DNA from: Neckera pumila
Taxonomy: Eukaryota > Streptophyta > Bryopsida > Hypnales > Neckeraceae
Direction of reading: 5' to 3'
Assembly (NCBI GenBank): GCA_963969595.1
Contig: OZ018408.1
Location: 14,567,823 to 14,631,822, forward strand
DNA: 64,000 nucleotides
This document shows, in pieces, positions 1-13,579 of this stretch. The notes under the pieces were generated by a model that searched no databases, was not told the DNA's origin, and saw only the letters and a program-made list of their open reading frames with translations. The position numbers and the translations under genes are program-made. The stretch's first letter is position 1. Each line of letters begins with the position of its first letter.

Positions 1-499
1 TGTGTATTGCTTATCTTCATTTTCTAATGTTGAGCACTCTTGGCAATGAGTGTCAAATACATTGAAACTTGGAAAAAACTGTGTGATTGAATGTCTTCCA
101 ACTTTGGAGATTTTATTAACAATCTTGTCGAAAGTATGTAAAAAGAATTTCAAACCAATTGTAGTTATTTGTCATGGCTACCCAAAACCACCCATTTAAA
201 AAAAAAAGACCTTTTCATATATAACTTTTAGTTGCCACTTGGATTGGTCTAAGATTTTATAGGCATTGAGCTAGCAATAAAATACATCTTAAGTAAATAT
301 TTTACAAGAATCATGTTCAATATATATTGCATTGTAAAAGATTCATCCTAAAGTAGAAAATAGAATGAATTAATGCCTTAAGGCCTTATGGATTAATTAA
401 TTATTTGACATCAATGTGCGAAGCTTGCCCTATATAATGCTAAAGGTATAAGAACAATCCACAATTTTTCAAAATCTTATAAAATGTATTCTATACTCA
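1..499. other. AT-rich flank, no gene seen
   Basis: No reading frame, RNA gene or transposon terminus is recognisable here. The DNA is AT-rich and runs into the short tandem array that follows. Confidence 0.5.
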
Positions 500-672
500 G
501 TTGAATCTAAAGATTTTCAAAGATTCTAGGAGATTCTAAAAGATTCCTAAAAGATCCTAAAAGATTCCTAAAAGATTCTTAAAGATTCCAAAAACATTCC
601 AAAAACATTCCAGAAGATTCTAAAAAAGATTCTAAAAAGATTCCAAAAGATTCCAAAAAGATTCAAATTCGA
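500..672. repeat. AGATTC-based minisatellite
   Basis: A degenerate tandem array of 11-13-base units built on AGATTCCTAAA and AGATTCCAAAA. More than a dozen units are visible, drifting from AGATTCTA to AAGATTCC and ACATTCC. It lies directly upstream of the broken transposon-like gene at 812-4,560. It may be part of that element's non-coding end, but no matching array is seen on the other side. Confidence 0.8.
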
Positions 673-811
673 CAAAAAGTTGTTGATTTGGTCATTGCAC
701 TATTCAAATCAACAGAAAATTGGAAGTTGTTTTGTTCACATTAACAAAAAATTCAAAAATCAGTGAAAATAGACATTCCAGTGTACAAAACAACAGAAAT
801 CTGTTGATTTT

Positions 812-3800
812 TTGTTGTACTGGATACAATTTTCTACTAGTGCCAAGGGAACATCAATGCCATTATCTCCGTCTAAACACAAGGAATTAATCATGGAGGG
901 TGTATCCATTTTAGAAAACGTCAATTTGGGCATGGATGTTGGTATCTTGCCATTCATAGTTGTGGGTGACGTTGAAATTTCAAACCCTAAGAGCTTCTGG
1001 TTCAAGGTCAAATGTCCATATTGCAGAGATCTGCTGAATTTGTGCCCACCAAAAAAAACTGGAATCTTATTTGAAAAAACATTTGGGAGGATCAAAGCAC
1101 ATTTTGGTTGTTGAATCTGCCCAGGTTGCAACAACAAGGGCTCCTAGCTTGCTAACGGGGATGTGTGGGAGGCCAAGTAGGTTGGGAAGTACAAGCGCCC
1201 ATTCCAATCAACCCGATTTGCATTTGTGGTTCAGTGGACGATCGACATGCAACAAAGAAGGTATGTTGTCCACTTTGGGTCTTGATGGTAACGCTGTAAA
1301 GGCTTTGATGTATTGGGGTTTTAGAAATCCACGTTGTCTATACAATGGTTTCTCTTATGCTGTCCGAGGCTTGCTACAGGATCACATGGCCGGAAAAAAT
1401 TGGTTTAGTGAACCTCATCTGCTTACGTCTGTGACTGTGAATGGGGCGGTTGTACAGGTTAGTGGTGCATTTAGACAGAAAGAATGTGATAGATTTAGTG
1501 TTTCAGGAAAAGGATTTGTAGACCTCACATGCTCAAGGTGCACTCAGATACCACACAAGAATGATTTCACGAAAAGGATGGTCAAAGAGGATCGTGTAGT
1601 TGATAAAAGGGGCACTAAGACTACTGGCGATGGTAGGAGAATCGGGTATTTGACTGATCCAGAGCTTATTCATCATGGCAAAGACATGAGGAAGAAGTTG
1701 AAGTCAAAAAAGCTCAATCATTGATTTGCCAAAGCTAGAATAGTCCAATTGAAGGTCAAGCAACCAACATTAAGGGAGATGGCCAAAGGGTCCTCTTCTG
1801 ATCACAATTTGCTGAAAGTTTGCAATAATATACTTAATGCTCATAGAATCGGTTCTTTTGGGGGTAGACCTGCGTTGTGGGACTTTATGAGGGATGTCGC
1901 CCAAAATCTTAACCGTGATAGTTGAGGGAAGCAATACAACGAGAATACAAAATCATTTGCCCAAATCATGAAGGTTTATGGAGGTAAGAGGATGTGTGAC
2001 GTCTTTAGCTTGAATTATGCGGGATTTGACTATAGCACAATTAAGAAAGACCATGAAAAGGGGGTTCAATTCATACCTGGTGAGCATGATCAGATTTTTG
2101 ATTGTGTTGCAGAAATTCATAAAAGCGCTAAGGCAGTCTACGGTATTACTGGACCGGTTCCTGTAATACTGGCAGGGGATGAAACAAAAGTGAAGGGCAA
2201 AGTAGCTTATGAACCCAAGTGGGACACTTTAGCCGGGTTTTGTGGACCAAGTGAGAACCTCGTTTGCATTTCAAATTTTGAGCCCGTTGTTGGCTTTGGA
2301 GAGGAAGGATATAGTAATATTTTGGAGGCGTTTAGGTGTAGTAAGGTAGGGGGATTTACGAGGGTTATTGTTGTGAATCCGCTACACAATAAATTGCCTC
2401 GTCTAGTGTTGGTCGCCTATTGCACTTGTAATTGCTTTGACTCTTCTTGGATTTGTAAGCAATGGGGTATTATTGATGCTTTATGGGATAAAAATGTTTG
2501 TCTGTTTTTGGTCCTGTCGTAGGACATTCTAGTGATGGAGATTCCCGTAGAAGGCAATTAATGTTACAGGATTATTGAAGTATGATTGGTCCTCGTTTAT
2601 CCGTTGGTTGGGAGGGGTGGAATCTAATATCTGCAGTGGACAAGTTAGAAAATGCATGCGGCCTGCCGCCTGCATGATCAAGATTATATACATAATGGAA
2701 AAAAGCTTATAAACCCTCTACTTTCAGCGGTTCGAGTATTGCAGCTAGGAGGCAATGTTTGTATACATGAGCATTTGGGCTTCATGTATAACCGGTTCAC
2801 AGATGACCAGCACGGATTGAAGCAGGAAAATGTAGACCGTAAAGACAAGCAGAATTGGGCTTCTGCCCAACGAATTTGTCAAGCTAAAGTTCGCCATTGT
2901 CTGAAACTACTACGAGATTCCAAGGAAGCTCACAAAGAGCGCACATTGGGTATGGAGACATACCTTCAAATTTGCTCGGAGTACATTGACATTTTTTGTT
3001 TGCAGACAGTTGACTTGCAAGGCAAGCTGGTATTGGCAGCCAAGGTTTCTTTTTTCTTCTGGTTGTGGAAATTGTGGTTGAAACAGGGTGACCATTTTGT
3101 CCTAGGAAATTCTAACCAACTTGTAGAAGCCTAGCACTTTGTAAGTCAGCAATGCTTTATAGATATCCAATTGTCTTGTTCTTTTGTTGTGCTCCTAATC
3201 TGTCACTTCAGGGACCGCTACGCACATCTTCTGGTACCCCTGCACTTGACAAGTAGTGACTCTTGTGAATTTTTTTTTCAAAAATTGGGAGGAGGATTGG
3301 GCAAGAAAGAACATATGATTTTCATGAGCTTGTGAACACTGCTAATATTCTAAACCAGATGTCTGCTATTGAGTACGGTGAGAATGGACTGAAGTTCAAG
3401 AAAGTCCACAACAAAATGGAGAATATATAGGCCCTATTGCACCCATTACTAGAGGGTGAGACTCCATGTGATCTTGGTGACTACATCAAAATTCCAATGA
3501 ACTCAGAAGTTGTGGATGCTCTGCAAGAAGCTTTTCTCTTGGCGCAGTGGACCTTGAGAGGCTTGAATATGGCCCCTACGGTTCATGCTACAGCTTCTCG
3601 GAAGCAGTGGTTCACTAAACCATGGGATTTCCGAGAGAGCTGATCCAAAATTCATGTCATATACGCCTGCTGCCAAGCCAGTGTGTGGTGAAGATGGCGA
3701 TGGGGAGGTGATGAGGGAGACGGTCACTAGAGCTCCTCCAGCGGCTACAAAGAACTGTATAGCAGCGGTGGAGGACTTAGAAGACGAGTTAGTGAATGAC

Positions 3801-4560
3801 GGGCTTGACCCGCTTAAACTAGTGGTTGAAGAAATACGTGATGTGTTAGCGGATGTTTTGAATGGACAAGAATTGCAAATTGGAGCACAAGTAACTCCCT
3901 CAAAAGTGCTCCCGTATATTGAATATGGTGGTCACACCATTTTTAAATCAACTCTAGTTTCTCAATTGAATGGGAACCCTTTCCTATTAAAGGACTGTTT
4001 GACTAGAGTCAAACACTCACTATATTTCAACAACCATAATGCTTATATCACGGCTGCTTCTTCATCTAGCACTTGCCTTCTCGGACTAGGATCTGACTGT
4101 GGCATTTTCTTTGTGCAACGGACAAGCACAAAGACAGCCTCTACAGTCAAGGCTGCAACTAAATGGAAGAGGGTCCGCAACTCAGGTGCATCTAAACAAG
4201 GGAGCCCAACCAGCATACTAGAAGGGGCTGATAAGTGCTTATGGTGGATTGGACGTGTTCAAAAAATGCGAAGGAAGGTAGGGTCACAGTGGAGTCTTCT
4301 TCGCCACCCCATCGATTTGTTGGACTGCACTAAATGTACAAGAAGGAAAACTGCCAGTCCGTGCCCTCTTCAAGTTATGTTGCAATATTTTAGTGCAGTT
4401 CTAGACTTGAATAAATTTAAATACAACCATAGTGATACAAAGTGGATTGATATTGAATCTATTATAACCACGGTAACTCTATCATTTAATGCAAATAATT
4501 CTGTGTACACCCTAAACCATGAAGATGCTGATGCTAAGAACAAGTTCGTTGCAGAGCACT
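812..4560 (+). pseudogene. Decayed transposon-type protein, family unnamed
   Basis: One ancestral coding region of roughly 1,200 codons, intronless and broken. The blocks are consecutive on the plus strand. A Cys/His segment (CPYC, then HFGC and CPGCN, about 1,000-1,130) resembles a zinc finger. The long middle part, 1,071-3,134, is mostly in one frame and contains PVILAGDETKVKG (about 2,163-2,201), GHSSDGDSRRRQLML (about 2,522-2,566) and HDQDYIHNGKKLINPL (2,673-2,720). The C-terminal part lies at about 3,300-4,560 and contains WWIGRVQKMRRK and SQWSLLRHPIDLLD. Breaks include in-frame TGA at 1,722 and 1,923, a frame change near 2,500 that returns near 2,670 with a TGA between, and further breaks at 3,135-3,640. 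The conserved Asp/Glu-rich blocks and single-exon layout suggest a transposase or other mobile-element protein. I cannot assign a superfamily and found no terminal repeats. Confidence 0.7.
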
Positions 4561-6930
4561 AGTGACTGTTCCCTTCCAAGATCAGACTCAATGTATAGTG
4601 AGTGCCAATTTTTGATCCACATTGCTGAATTGTATCTTCAAATGTGCTTGGATTATCAATTTAGCTTAGACGTGTGTTTTGAGGATTTTTACCTGTAGCT
4701 AACTTAGTTTGGCTTTGCAGGATTTGAGTTTGCCCAAATCCAGTAAATTTGAAGACCACCAATTAATGAACAAGTCATTTGTACGCTAAGGAGGTGAGTT
4801 GGTAGTAGTGTCTGAGGATTTGCAAATTTTGTCATGAATAATCAGTCTTTTCTATGTTGAGGATGTGGGTTGCTTGTAGTGTTTGTGGATTTACAAATTT
4901 GGAGATTTAACATTTCTTCACAAATTGTGTGCCATACACCACATGTGTGAATAGATTACAAAATAAAATTCCATTAATTGTCGCACATGTTGTAGTTATA
5001 ATTCATAATTATTTAGAAGCCTTAATCTTTTAGGGAGGAGGTGTCATTTTTCTAAACACATTTTATCTTGAATTCTCTGATTTTTCTTTTTCAATTTAAT
5101 TTTGATTAAACACTCTCTTTTTTAGACCTTCAAAGCACTCAATTGTTTTTTTAAACTAACCAGTACCCTGAAGCCGCTAAACACTCATTGTATTCTCTAA
5201 GCATTCATCTCTGTTCCCTGAAACACTCATTTTATTCCCTAATCTGTCACTTTTGGTCCTGTAAACCAGTCCTTTGTGTGTGCTCTTGCAACTGATGTGG
5301 TATGTTACAGTACCTAAACACTCATTTCTTTTTTTCTTTGTTGTCATGTTTGGCGTTAAATTTAGAATTACTATTGCATTGTCTTGGGTTTGCTCAAATT
5401 TATCGGATTTAGTGTACTAACTTTAATTTCCAAGGGCTCCAGGTTCTAAAGAAGGGGGAACTATGGACTAGGTGAGCACTTGGCGCAATTGACATGTGGG
5501 AGGCTTATAAAATCAAGCTTCGTCTTCATTGATTGCAGTCCTTGGCTGTTTGAGCTATGTAAATTGCCTCGTTTTATGTGTAGCGCCACCTACTGTGAAG
5601 TAGGCTCTTGTGTGAGACCCTTCTTTCATTCCTTGCTTGTTTCTTGGTGTTGAGTCTCGTTGCTTTGTGAGTAGGATTATGAAACCCCGCTAAGATTTTC
5701 AAGGCCAGGCTATTGTGTACTATACCTTAGCGGATGCTAGTGACCATTTGTGATATGTGAATGGCCTACCTGTTAGGAAGTGGTCCATCTCGTTGTTGTT
5801 GTTGCGTTTTCTGCAATCGAGTGTCAATCGTCCCTCGGGGGGGGGGGGGGGGGGGGGGAGGCAATGCCTTAAAAAAATAAGGATATAGGTGCGACCAACC
5901 ACTATTTTATAGGGGTATTACTTTTTTTTTTTTTTTTTGGACATGCTATATTTATGTAATTTTCTACTTTGGGTTAATAGAGAAGGGGCTTGCGTTATTT
6001 ATAATTCCAATTTTCTATGAATAAATGATATGGTAAATTAGATTGAAAAAAAAATTCTACTATAGTTTTTGGCTTACATCAAATGGGCTGGTTTGGTTTC
6101 AAAAATTTTCTCAAAATATATAATGCAGCATGGCCAATGACAGTTCAAGTTATAACCAAATTTGCTAGAAGAAAGCTTTTATTGTAAAATGTTTTTCGAG
6201 TCAAGCTTCACCTAATATCTCACAGAATTAAACCTAATCTTAGAGCTTGCAAGTGTTTATAGTGTCACCAAAAAGCATTTGAATTTATTCTGCTAGAATT
6301 GACAAGCTTACTATAGTATGATATCAGTCATATTAGGACACACAACAAAGTTTTTGTGCACAATGATGTAGTAAGATATATAATGTTCTCATTGTGTTTA
6401 CAAACACAATGAGTGGGACCAAAATGCGCGTATCATGCATCCATGAACAAAACTAAGGTTTAGGGTCTAGATGCTAACATGCACTACTATAACCTTTGTT
6501 CAAAATCCCCTGCACCTGCATTGCAACAAACACACTTGCATCAATGGAAATGTCAAACAAGAAGATGGGTTCACAACTTTACAAGCACACATGGCCACAC
6601 TTGAAGAGCAAATGCAAAAGGAGAGTGAAACCCTAAACCCGAATTGGAGACCTCCGTGATGTCAAGCTTTCTAATTCACAGAATGAGTTTCATAGAAACC
6701 AACCCAAAGCTATCATACATGCATGCTACAGCTTCCAGAGGTAAGGGAATGGCTAACCTCAAAAAGCAACATTGGCCAAGAAGGCTACTCATGCAGCTCT
6801 CATACAGTAAACGTAAATACAAATTGATACAGTGCTCACCATTCAAATTATGGTGATCAAACTTATAAGTGCAGACTCCGAGGTTGTACTGTACATAAAA
6901 GAACCAAAGTTGGATATTTCCTGTATTTCA
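4561..6930. other. Gene-poor interval
   Basis: Apart from the G run at 5,837 I see no coding region, RNA gene or transposon end that I can defend. The 3' part of the element at 812-4,560 may extend into this stretch. Confidence 0.5.
5837..5858. repeat. Run of 22 G residues
   Basis: An uninterrupted homopolymer of 22 G. The printed length may be inaccurate because such runs are difficult to sequence. It could form a G-quadruplex on the plus strand. No gene adjoins it. Confidence 0.9.
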
Positions 6931-6937
6931 TACCTGG

Positions 6938-7620
6938 TCACAGAGGTCGGTGGGACGGTGTAACCCAATTGTGACTGTTGGGTTGCATTCTTGTTCCACG
7001 AGGGACTTGAATCTCTGCACGACCCCAACCATCTTGCAAAATGTTGCGGAGAGTCTGCAATTCCACAGCAGAGAGGTCTTTCAGAGGTGCAGAATGCAAT
7101 TTCTCATCCATGACGTGCTGCACTACCCATGAACGAGAAAGAAGAAAAAAGGCACGCTCATACAGTAAGAACAAGAGCGATACATCCCTAGAACGAGCTC
7201 GTGAAGTTTGCCGAGAGATTGCTCTCCTCTTGAAAGTCCCAAAAGAGGAAGGGCCACTCCACGCATCCCCCGTTCTCCAAGCACGTGCACAAATCTGCGT
7301 AAGTGTCCCCCGAGTGGCAAAAAAAGGGACTTAGCAACTCCGGCCGCCCAACATCAGCTTCCACCGAGTAGAGTCTAATTTTGAAATTGAGTGCCATCAT
7401 AAACCCTACCTTGAACACAGAGAATTTGTTGTTACACCCAAAACCACATCTGGATCCAATACGAAAGAGAAAGGCAGCCTAAATCTTGAAAGCTAAATCC
7501 TACACGCAAAACGCAGATTTGCCCCAAATCGCAACGAGGGCTGTTCTGGGACGCCCCCACCGAAGCAACCCTAAACCCTAAACAACTTGGCCAAAACAAA
7601 CTCAATGATGCACACGCAAT
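6938..7620 (-). other. Possible host-gene fragment with telo-box-like sequence
   Basis: A GC-richer patch that differs from the AT-rich surroundings. On the minus strand a 7,174-6,938 frame includes a non-repetitive peptide, LKDLSAVELQTLRNILQDG, preceded by a plausible splice acceptor (GTAGTGCAG, near 7,120). Further minus-strand frames lie at 7,418-7,188 and 7,632-7,432. On the plus strand, 7,567-7,583 reads AACCCTAAACCCTAAAC, the telomere-like telo-box found in many plant promoters. I do not recognise the protein and cannot build a full gene model. It may be a gene relic or a captured gene piece. Confidence 0.25.
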
Positions 7621-7639
7621 GAACTCCAGCAACGGTTGA

Positions 7640-9860
7640 ATTCAGGTGAAGCAGATTGAACTGTGGAAACCCTAAACCATACAGCATCTAGATTGCCCAA
7701 TTCAACTAACCCTAAGTTCCATCCAACAGGACGTACAGTGTATGCTGTAAGAAAAAGTATTTACAATAGTCATACATTAAATTCTGTGTTGTATACAGTG
7801 TATAACTTAGTTGTAAGAGTAGTTAAGTTATTGTAGAAATCTGAGAGAAGTAAATGAACTAAAGTATATTTCCTATAGTACAACACTATGCTCTTAGTAA
7901 TAGCAAATTTAATTTTTTTATCCTCACCAATATGCCACTTCTAAAGTAGCCGAGAAAATAGCAATATCAGACTTTTGGCTAAAAATTTTAATATAAAGGG
8001 GGCTATTTTAGTACTACTGCATTTTGTAATTTGGCCTATTATTCCATATCCTATAGTACTTTAAAGACATCCAAAGCCATTTTCTATACCCTTTATTACT
8101 CTAAACTCTTTTATAATTTTTTGACCAAATGATTTTAAAATACCCTATCATTTGTTTGCACCTATATTGCTACTCCACTCGTTCACTACCCCCCTCCCCC
8201 CAAAGATCGTCCATACTTGAATTCACAACGCGGAAGCTCTTGCATCCCGGCGGTGGTTTAGGCGCTTGTGAATGTTTGTTGGCATACCGTTTTCTCAACT
8301 GGGTTTTTTGAAAAATTTCCCTATTAATTCTAGATAGTTTCGCCAACTTTGCAGATGGCTGGTTTTGCTAATGGTGGAGATGTGGGCTGGGGTGACTGTT
8401 TAGAGGTTGTCCCCCTCGACCACATGCTTCCTTGTGTTTTGCAAGGACTCGCAAAACCGCTTGATCCGTAGGATGAGGTTGGGTTGGAGGTTGGAGGTTG
8501 TGCAGGTTAGCTGTATATGATCCCGATAGTGGCCTTTGTCAACCGGGAGTGGCGCTCGATGGTCACCCCGCGGCTTGAATTCTGCGCTTGGCGGCTGGCG
8601 GAGTACAATGTTGCAGAGGAGCATTGACAGAACCGCAACCCCGAAGTTGATTTCTAGGTTTCCATGTTCGACACCAACCTCGAAGTACTGTGCAAGTCTT
8701 GGCAGCTGAATAAGCCCATTTCAGATCGATTTCGGCTTGGTGACTTGGGTGAGCTCAGCAATGCTAAATTACTTTCACTTGTAGACACACTATCAAGTGG
8801 GTGGGCTCCTTCATCGGTTCAGGTTAGCATCGCTGAAGACTAGCACTCATTGATCGACGTCTGGGTGACCCCTGCGCAGCATGGCAACTGAGGGATTCTG
8901 AGAATGCGTATTGCGGGTATGTGACGACTGTATAAGATTACCTAATTTTGTTTTTATTTTTGAGCATTCACTTTTTGCCGCTCACCAATATATTATAGCC
9001 CCTCACCTGAGCTTGGCATTTTTGGATTTGTTTGCAGAACATTGAAGAAGTAGGAAGGACCGGGGGCAATTTTGTACTGTAAATTGTGTTATGAACACAT
9101 GTATACATTTTTTTGGGTTCCCCTGCTGCATTTCTATTTTCCAGCATGAATGTATGTTTGAATTCTAGCTTTCAAGTTTGTCTCCAACTGTTGTCACCAA
9201 CATTTTTTGGTTCTATTTGGAGCTTTTGTGCATTCTTTGACATTTTTATTATGGAGATTGAATGACCTTATCACGTTTGGAATGTGTGCATGAATGTGTA
9301 TGTTGACTGTGTTTCAATGTGTTTGAATATGGGGGCATGTATTCACTAAAAACTGCAGGTTGCATATTTTAGAACTACGTTTTGTTGGTTTTCTTGTTTG
9401 CTGCCCATAAAACTTTGAATGTGTTCCTTGGAACTTTTGGGGCAAAACTCTTGTGATTTTTTTATACGGTCCTTGCATATTTTTTTTTATTTTCTATTTT
9501 TTTGACAAAGCCTGCTTGTTTCTCACTGCTTGCATTCATATTTTACTGCAATGTTTATTGATTGCATATTCAGTTCTGATCACAATTCCAAAAAATGCAA
9601 GGAAGCCTACCCAACAACATAGCATACGGTGGTCGACTTTCTATCTCCATGTTTGGCCTTCTTTTGGTATTTTTTTTTATAACAAAGAAAGGATCTCCTA
9701 AATTACCCATCCTTTATAATTATAAGTAATTATACAGGGGTAAAAAATACCCCCAATTAGAAAACTAGGTAATAATAGGGGCCACTTAAATACTTCAAGT
9801 CATCAAAATACCCCCTAGAATAATACCCCTTTGCCGCACGTGGTACCCCTAAATTCCTAT
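7640..9860. other. Gene-poor interval
   Basis: Mostly AT-rich. Positions 8,340-8,900 are GC-richer and begin with a short plus-strand frame from an ATG at 8,354, but it is soon closed and nothing recognisable follows. A TA-rich segment at 9,690-9,870 abuts the LINE remnant. Confidence 0.4.
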
Positions 9861-9892
9861 GGAGTGACCCCCCGAGAGTAAGAACTACAATA

Positions 9893-10420
9893 TTGTGGGC
9901 CATCTGGACCCAACGCAATGATATGGTGTTCAACAGGAAGGCATGGCACCCAAAGAAAATGATGCAACAGCTGTGGAGAGGCTTGGTGGATTATAGAAAA
10001 GCTGAATGGGCTAGCATCCAAAATAAGAAAAATAAAAATGGGGAGCTAAGGTCTCTAAGTTCGCTAATTGAGACGTTTACCAAACGACGATGCAGATTTA
10101 GTATTCTTGTCAACATAGAGGCCCGCCAACTGAAGTGGGCTGCTTCCGATCTAGCAACAGGGTTTGTTTTTCAGCCACTTTGAGGGGTGGCCGACGTGAT
10201 TTGGTTGCTGGGGTGCAGTGGTTGGCCATGAAGGGCCTCATGGGCCCTCACTATGCCTTACTCAATGTTGAATCTATTAGGTCATGAGTCGGATTGGGGA
10301 GTTGGGTTCTGTTGCTTGCTTGTTTTGTGCTAGGCCATCTATGGCTGGTTGTATCTTACTACTTTTTTGTAATGAAATCTTATTTCATTTGTTTTAAAAA
10401 AAAAAATGAAAAGAAAAAAA
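9893..10420 (+). mobile_element. 5'-truncated LINE end with A-rich tail
   Basis: The frame at 9,893-10,183 begins MWAIWTQRNDMVFNRKAWHP. This is the pattern of the C-terminal zinc-binding region downstream of plant LINE reverse transcriptases (WAIW, QRN, VFN). The reverse transcriptase and endonuclease parts are absent, as expected for a 5'-truncated insertion. About 200 bases of 3' untranslated sequence follow, then an A-rich tail from about 10,396. No target duplication was identified with confidence. A remnant, not an active element. Confidence 0.65.
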
Positions 10421-10429
10421 GAAGAAAAC

Positions 10430-13400
10430 ATCCTTGCCTATTTGTGATGATAAAAAATTATCTTTTTTTACCAAACTCTTATCATTTTTAGAAAAGATAT
10501 AGATGAATTTGTGAAATTTGTATAAAAATATACATGAATTTAACTAGAAAAGGAAGTTTTTAAATTAAATTGAATGGATTTAGCGTGGTCCTCGTAGACT
10601 TGAAGTTAAGATCCGTACCAAATCAATTTGGTCATAAAAATGACAAACTTGACTAAAAGTAGATCTTAATTCAAGTAAAAGGACCATGTTTCTACTACCC
10701 TTTGCTAGGATCAGATTTGTCAAAAAAGAATTTAAAATAATTAAATATGGCATCTAATGAAATTTTCAAAACTTATAAGGTGGCATAATTGAATAGTGTA
10801 GAAAATAATAATGAAAAGGATCTAAATTCCTAAAAATAAAACATGGTGAAAATGAAAAATGAAAAACAATACACATACCAAAGATAGAATACCACATAAT
10901 TTTGCATGTTGGAATTTAACTTTACAACTATTTTTAAATTTTTTTAGAAAATGAATTTTAATCTTTTCATCTAAGCATGACATAATAATGCAAGGTAAGG
11001 TTCCAACCAAAAGTTTCAAATCTGCAGCCACACTTTGCATTAATATATGAGCATATATAAAGCATTTTAAAGTTTTTTCATCATTTCATGATGGTTTAGT
11101 AGACAAAATTAAACATATATTGTTCCTTTGTTAAATACAACAACACCAAGATGCAATGGCATTGGTGATAATCTAATAATAATTTGAATCCCATACTATA
11201 TTGGTATGGCTACTACTAAAGTTCACAAAATATTTTGAACTTCTAAAACAAAGTTGAAGAAATTCTAAATGGAGTTAATGAATGGGAATTTTACATAAAA
11301 AAAGAAATAATTTATCATGGGATCAAACGAATCTAACCCTAACATACAATACCATAGTCTAGGTAACCTTTGACTTATTTTTGCCAAATATTTATCTAAA
11401 ATTGGAAAGATTGGTTTGGCAAGTCAATTTTTTATTGATAAAATACTTGAAATTTATTAAATACTTCTTCTTAACTTTCATCAATCCTTCAAACAATTTT
11501 GGAAGTTGAATGGATATATTTATTGCATACAAAAGTGATAATCATGGCTTTCAATGAACTCATTACTTTTCATAGTATCCTTGTTTAGCTGTAAAGTTAG
11601 AGGAATGAATTTGGATTCCACATTATTTGGTAGATACATCATTGGATCAAGTTATACATGTATTGTTTCTAACACTTGACTTCTATATGCTAAATTTTCC
11701 TTGAATTCAGCAAAGTGGCTTATTAATTTCAAAAACCATTCAGTTTAAAAAAATTTAATCACTTTTGCTAAAGGTGACCTCAAACTACTATAGTGTAGAA
11801 ATACACCACTTTGCTATAATATTAGAGGCTACTATTTTGGCACTTCTTCAAAAACTAAGAAGTTGAGTTGGCCCATTTCCCTAAAAATTCTTCATATTGT
11901 TCATAGTTTAATTTGATAAACAATAAAAATTTAGGAATAAACCGATTTTTTGCAATCGACTTTTAAAATGGTAAAAATTAAAAAAAATTACTAATTTAGA
12001 AATTTAACTAGATAAATGGGTCATTGCAAAAACACTCTTGTCCTTTTGGATATCCCCTTGGCCTTAGACACATACATTTGTGCTCATAACTTTTGCGTCG
12101 TATGTCCTTTTCTCATGAAATTTGAAGCAAAAGTACATGTAGTAGTTTCAGACATTGTGTAATTTTTTTTTTATTTTTTAAAATTACTTTACTATTTTTA
12201 AATTGCCCCCAATTGGATGTCTACTTTGGCCATTTTGGAAGTTTTTAGTACTATTTCCAACTTAAAAATGTAAATTTGAAGGTTAAAAATGATAAACATG
12301 GAATTTTACTAAAGTTACACAAGCCTACAAAGAGATTTTTCAAAAATAATAAAGTGTCCACCTTCCACATGTGCTCAAAGTGTACTACCTTTGCGCATGT
12401 GTAGAGAATACAATTTTTTTTCCAATAGTAAAAATGGTTGAAGAAACGCACCTTCAAGCTAAAAATATTTTTTTTTTTCCTTCAATTTTTTGATTTATTT
12501 TACTGTTTTCTAAAAATAAAATCCCAAACTATGCATTTTCTTGATTTTTCCATCACAATTAGAATGTGCGTAACTTTTAGAAATAAATTTGTTTAGGTCC
12601 AAATTTCCACAAACATAATATTTTGAATGCTTTACAAATGATCCATATTTTATTTTATTTTATTTAAAAAAAATTTATTCCAAAAGTCATGATACTCCAG
12701 TACTGAGGTTGTTTTGAGCCAAAATCAACAGGTGTTTCTTGCAACGACCCAAATCTATAAAATTTCAATTCATAAAACAATAATTTCAAATCTATTAAAC
12801 TTCTATTTTCAAAATTTTAGAGATTTATAGATTTATAGATTGAAATTTGAAGTTTCACAAATTTATAGATTTCAAAACTTCAAAATAATAAAATATTCAA
12901 TCAATAAATCTATAAAAATTCTAAAATTTAATGATAATGATTTATAAATTGATTACAATTGTTGACAAAGAGAATAATAGAGTGCAAATTTAGCAACCAA
13001 ACTAATTCTTCTATTTATACAAGACATTTTATTCTTTGCATTATCAAATTTGCAATTGATCTTTGTTATTATTAGTAGTTTTGTCAAATATAAAGTTTTC
13101 AATATAAAAACTATTTTATATTAAAATTTAAAATTGTCATGTTTATAATTTAATATATTAAAATATAATAAAATATTAAATTTATGGATTTTCAAAATTT
13201 GGTATTAATAAATTATAATTTATTATATTTTTATTAGTTTCCAAAATAGCAAGAGAAAATTTTGTAAACAATTTTTTATTTTACAATATGGTATTTGAAA
13301 ATTTTGAAAATTTTGAAATTATAAATTTAAAGATTTTATAATTTCAAATGATTAGATGCCATTGATAGTAATATAAAAAAATAGTGGTTGAAGCCTCAGT

Positions 13401-13570
13401 TTGAACATAACAACAACCTTCTATCCTTGCAAGAAATATAGAAATCGGTTACTTAGGGGCCTAGAAATTTTAAGATGACATTTCATGCCTCTTACACAAT
13501 TGAACCCCAACCAAGTCTTTTTCTTTGTCTCTAAATTGTTGACTTTTGTCAAGGTTGTTGTAGTCTTAGC
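10430..13570. other. AT-rich gene desert
   Basis: No gene, RNA or element boundary recognised. Positions 12,775-13,370 are low-complexity, with recurring TTTATAGATT and AAAATTTT words. Confidence 0.5.
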
Positions 13571-13579
13571 ACTATTGTT

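Noticed and set aside
9453..9701. Hydrophobic 82-codon frame
   Set aside because: Composition follows T-rich DNA, with Phe and Leu runs, and there is no start context or homology that I recognise.
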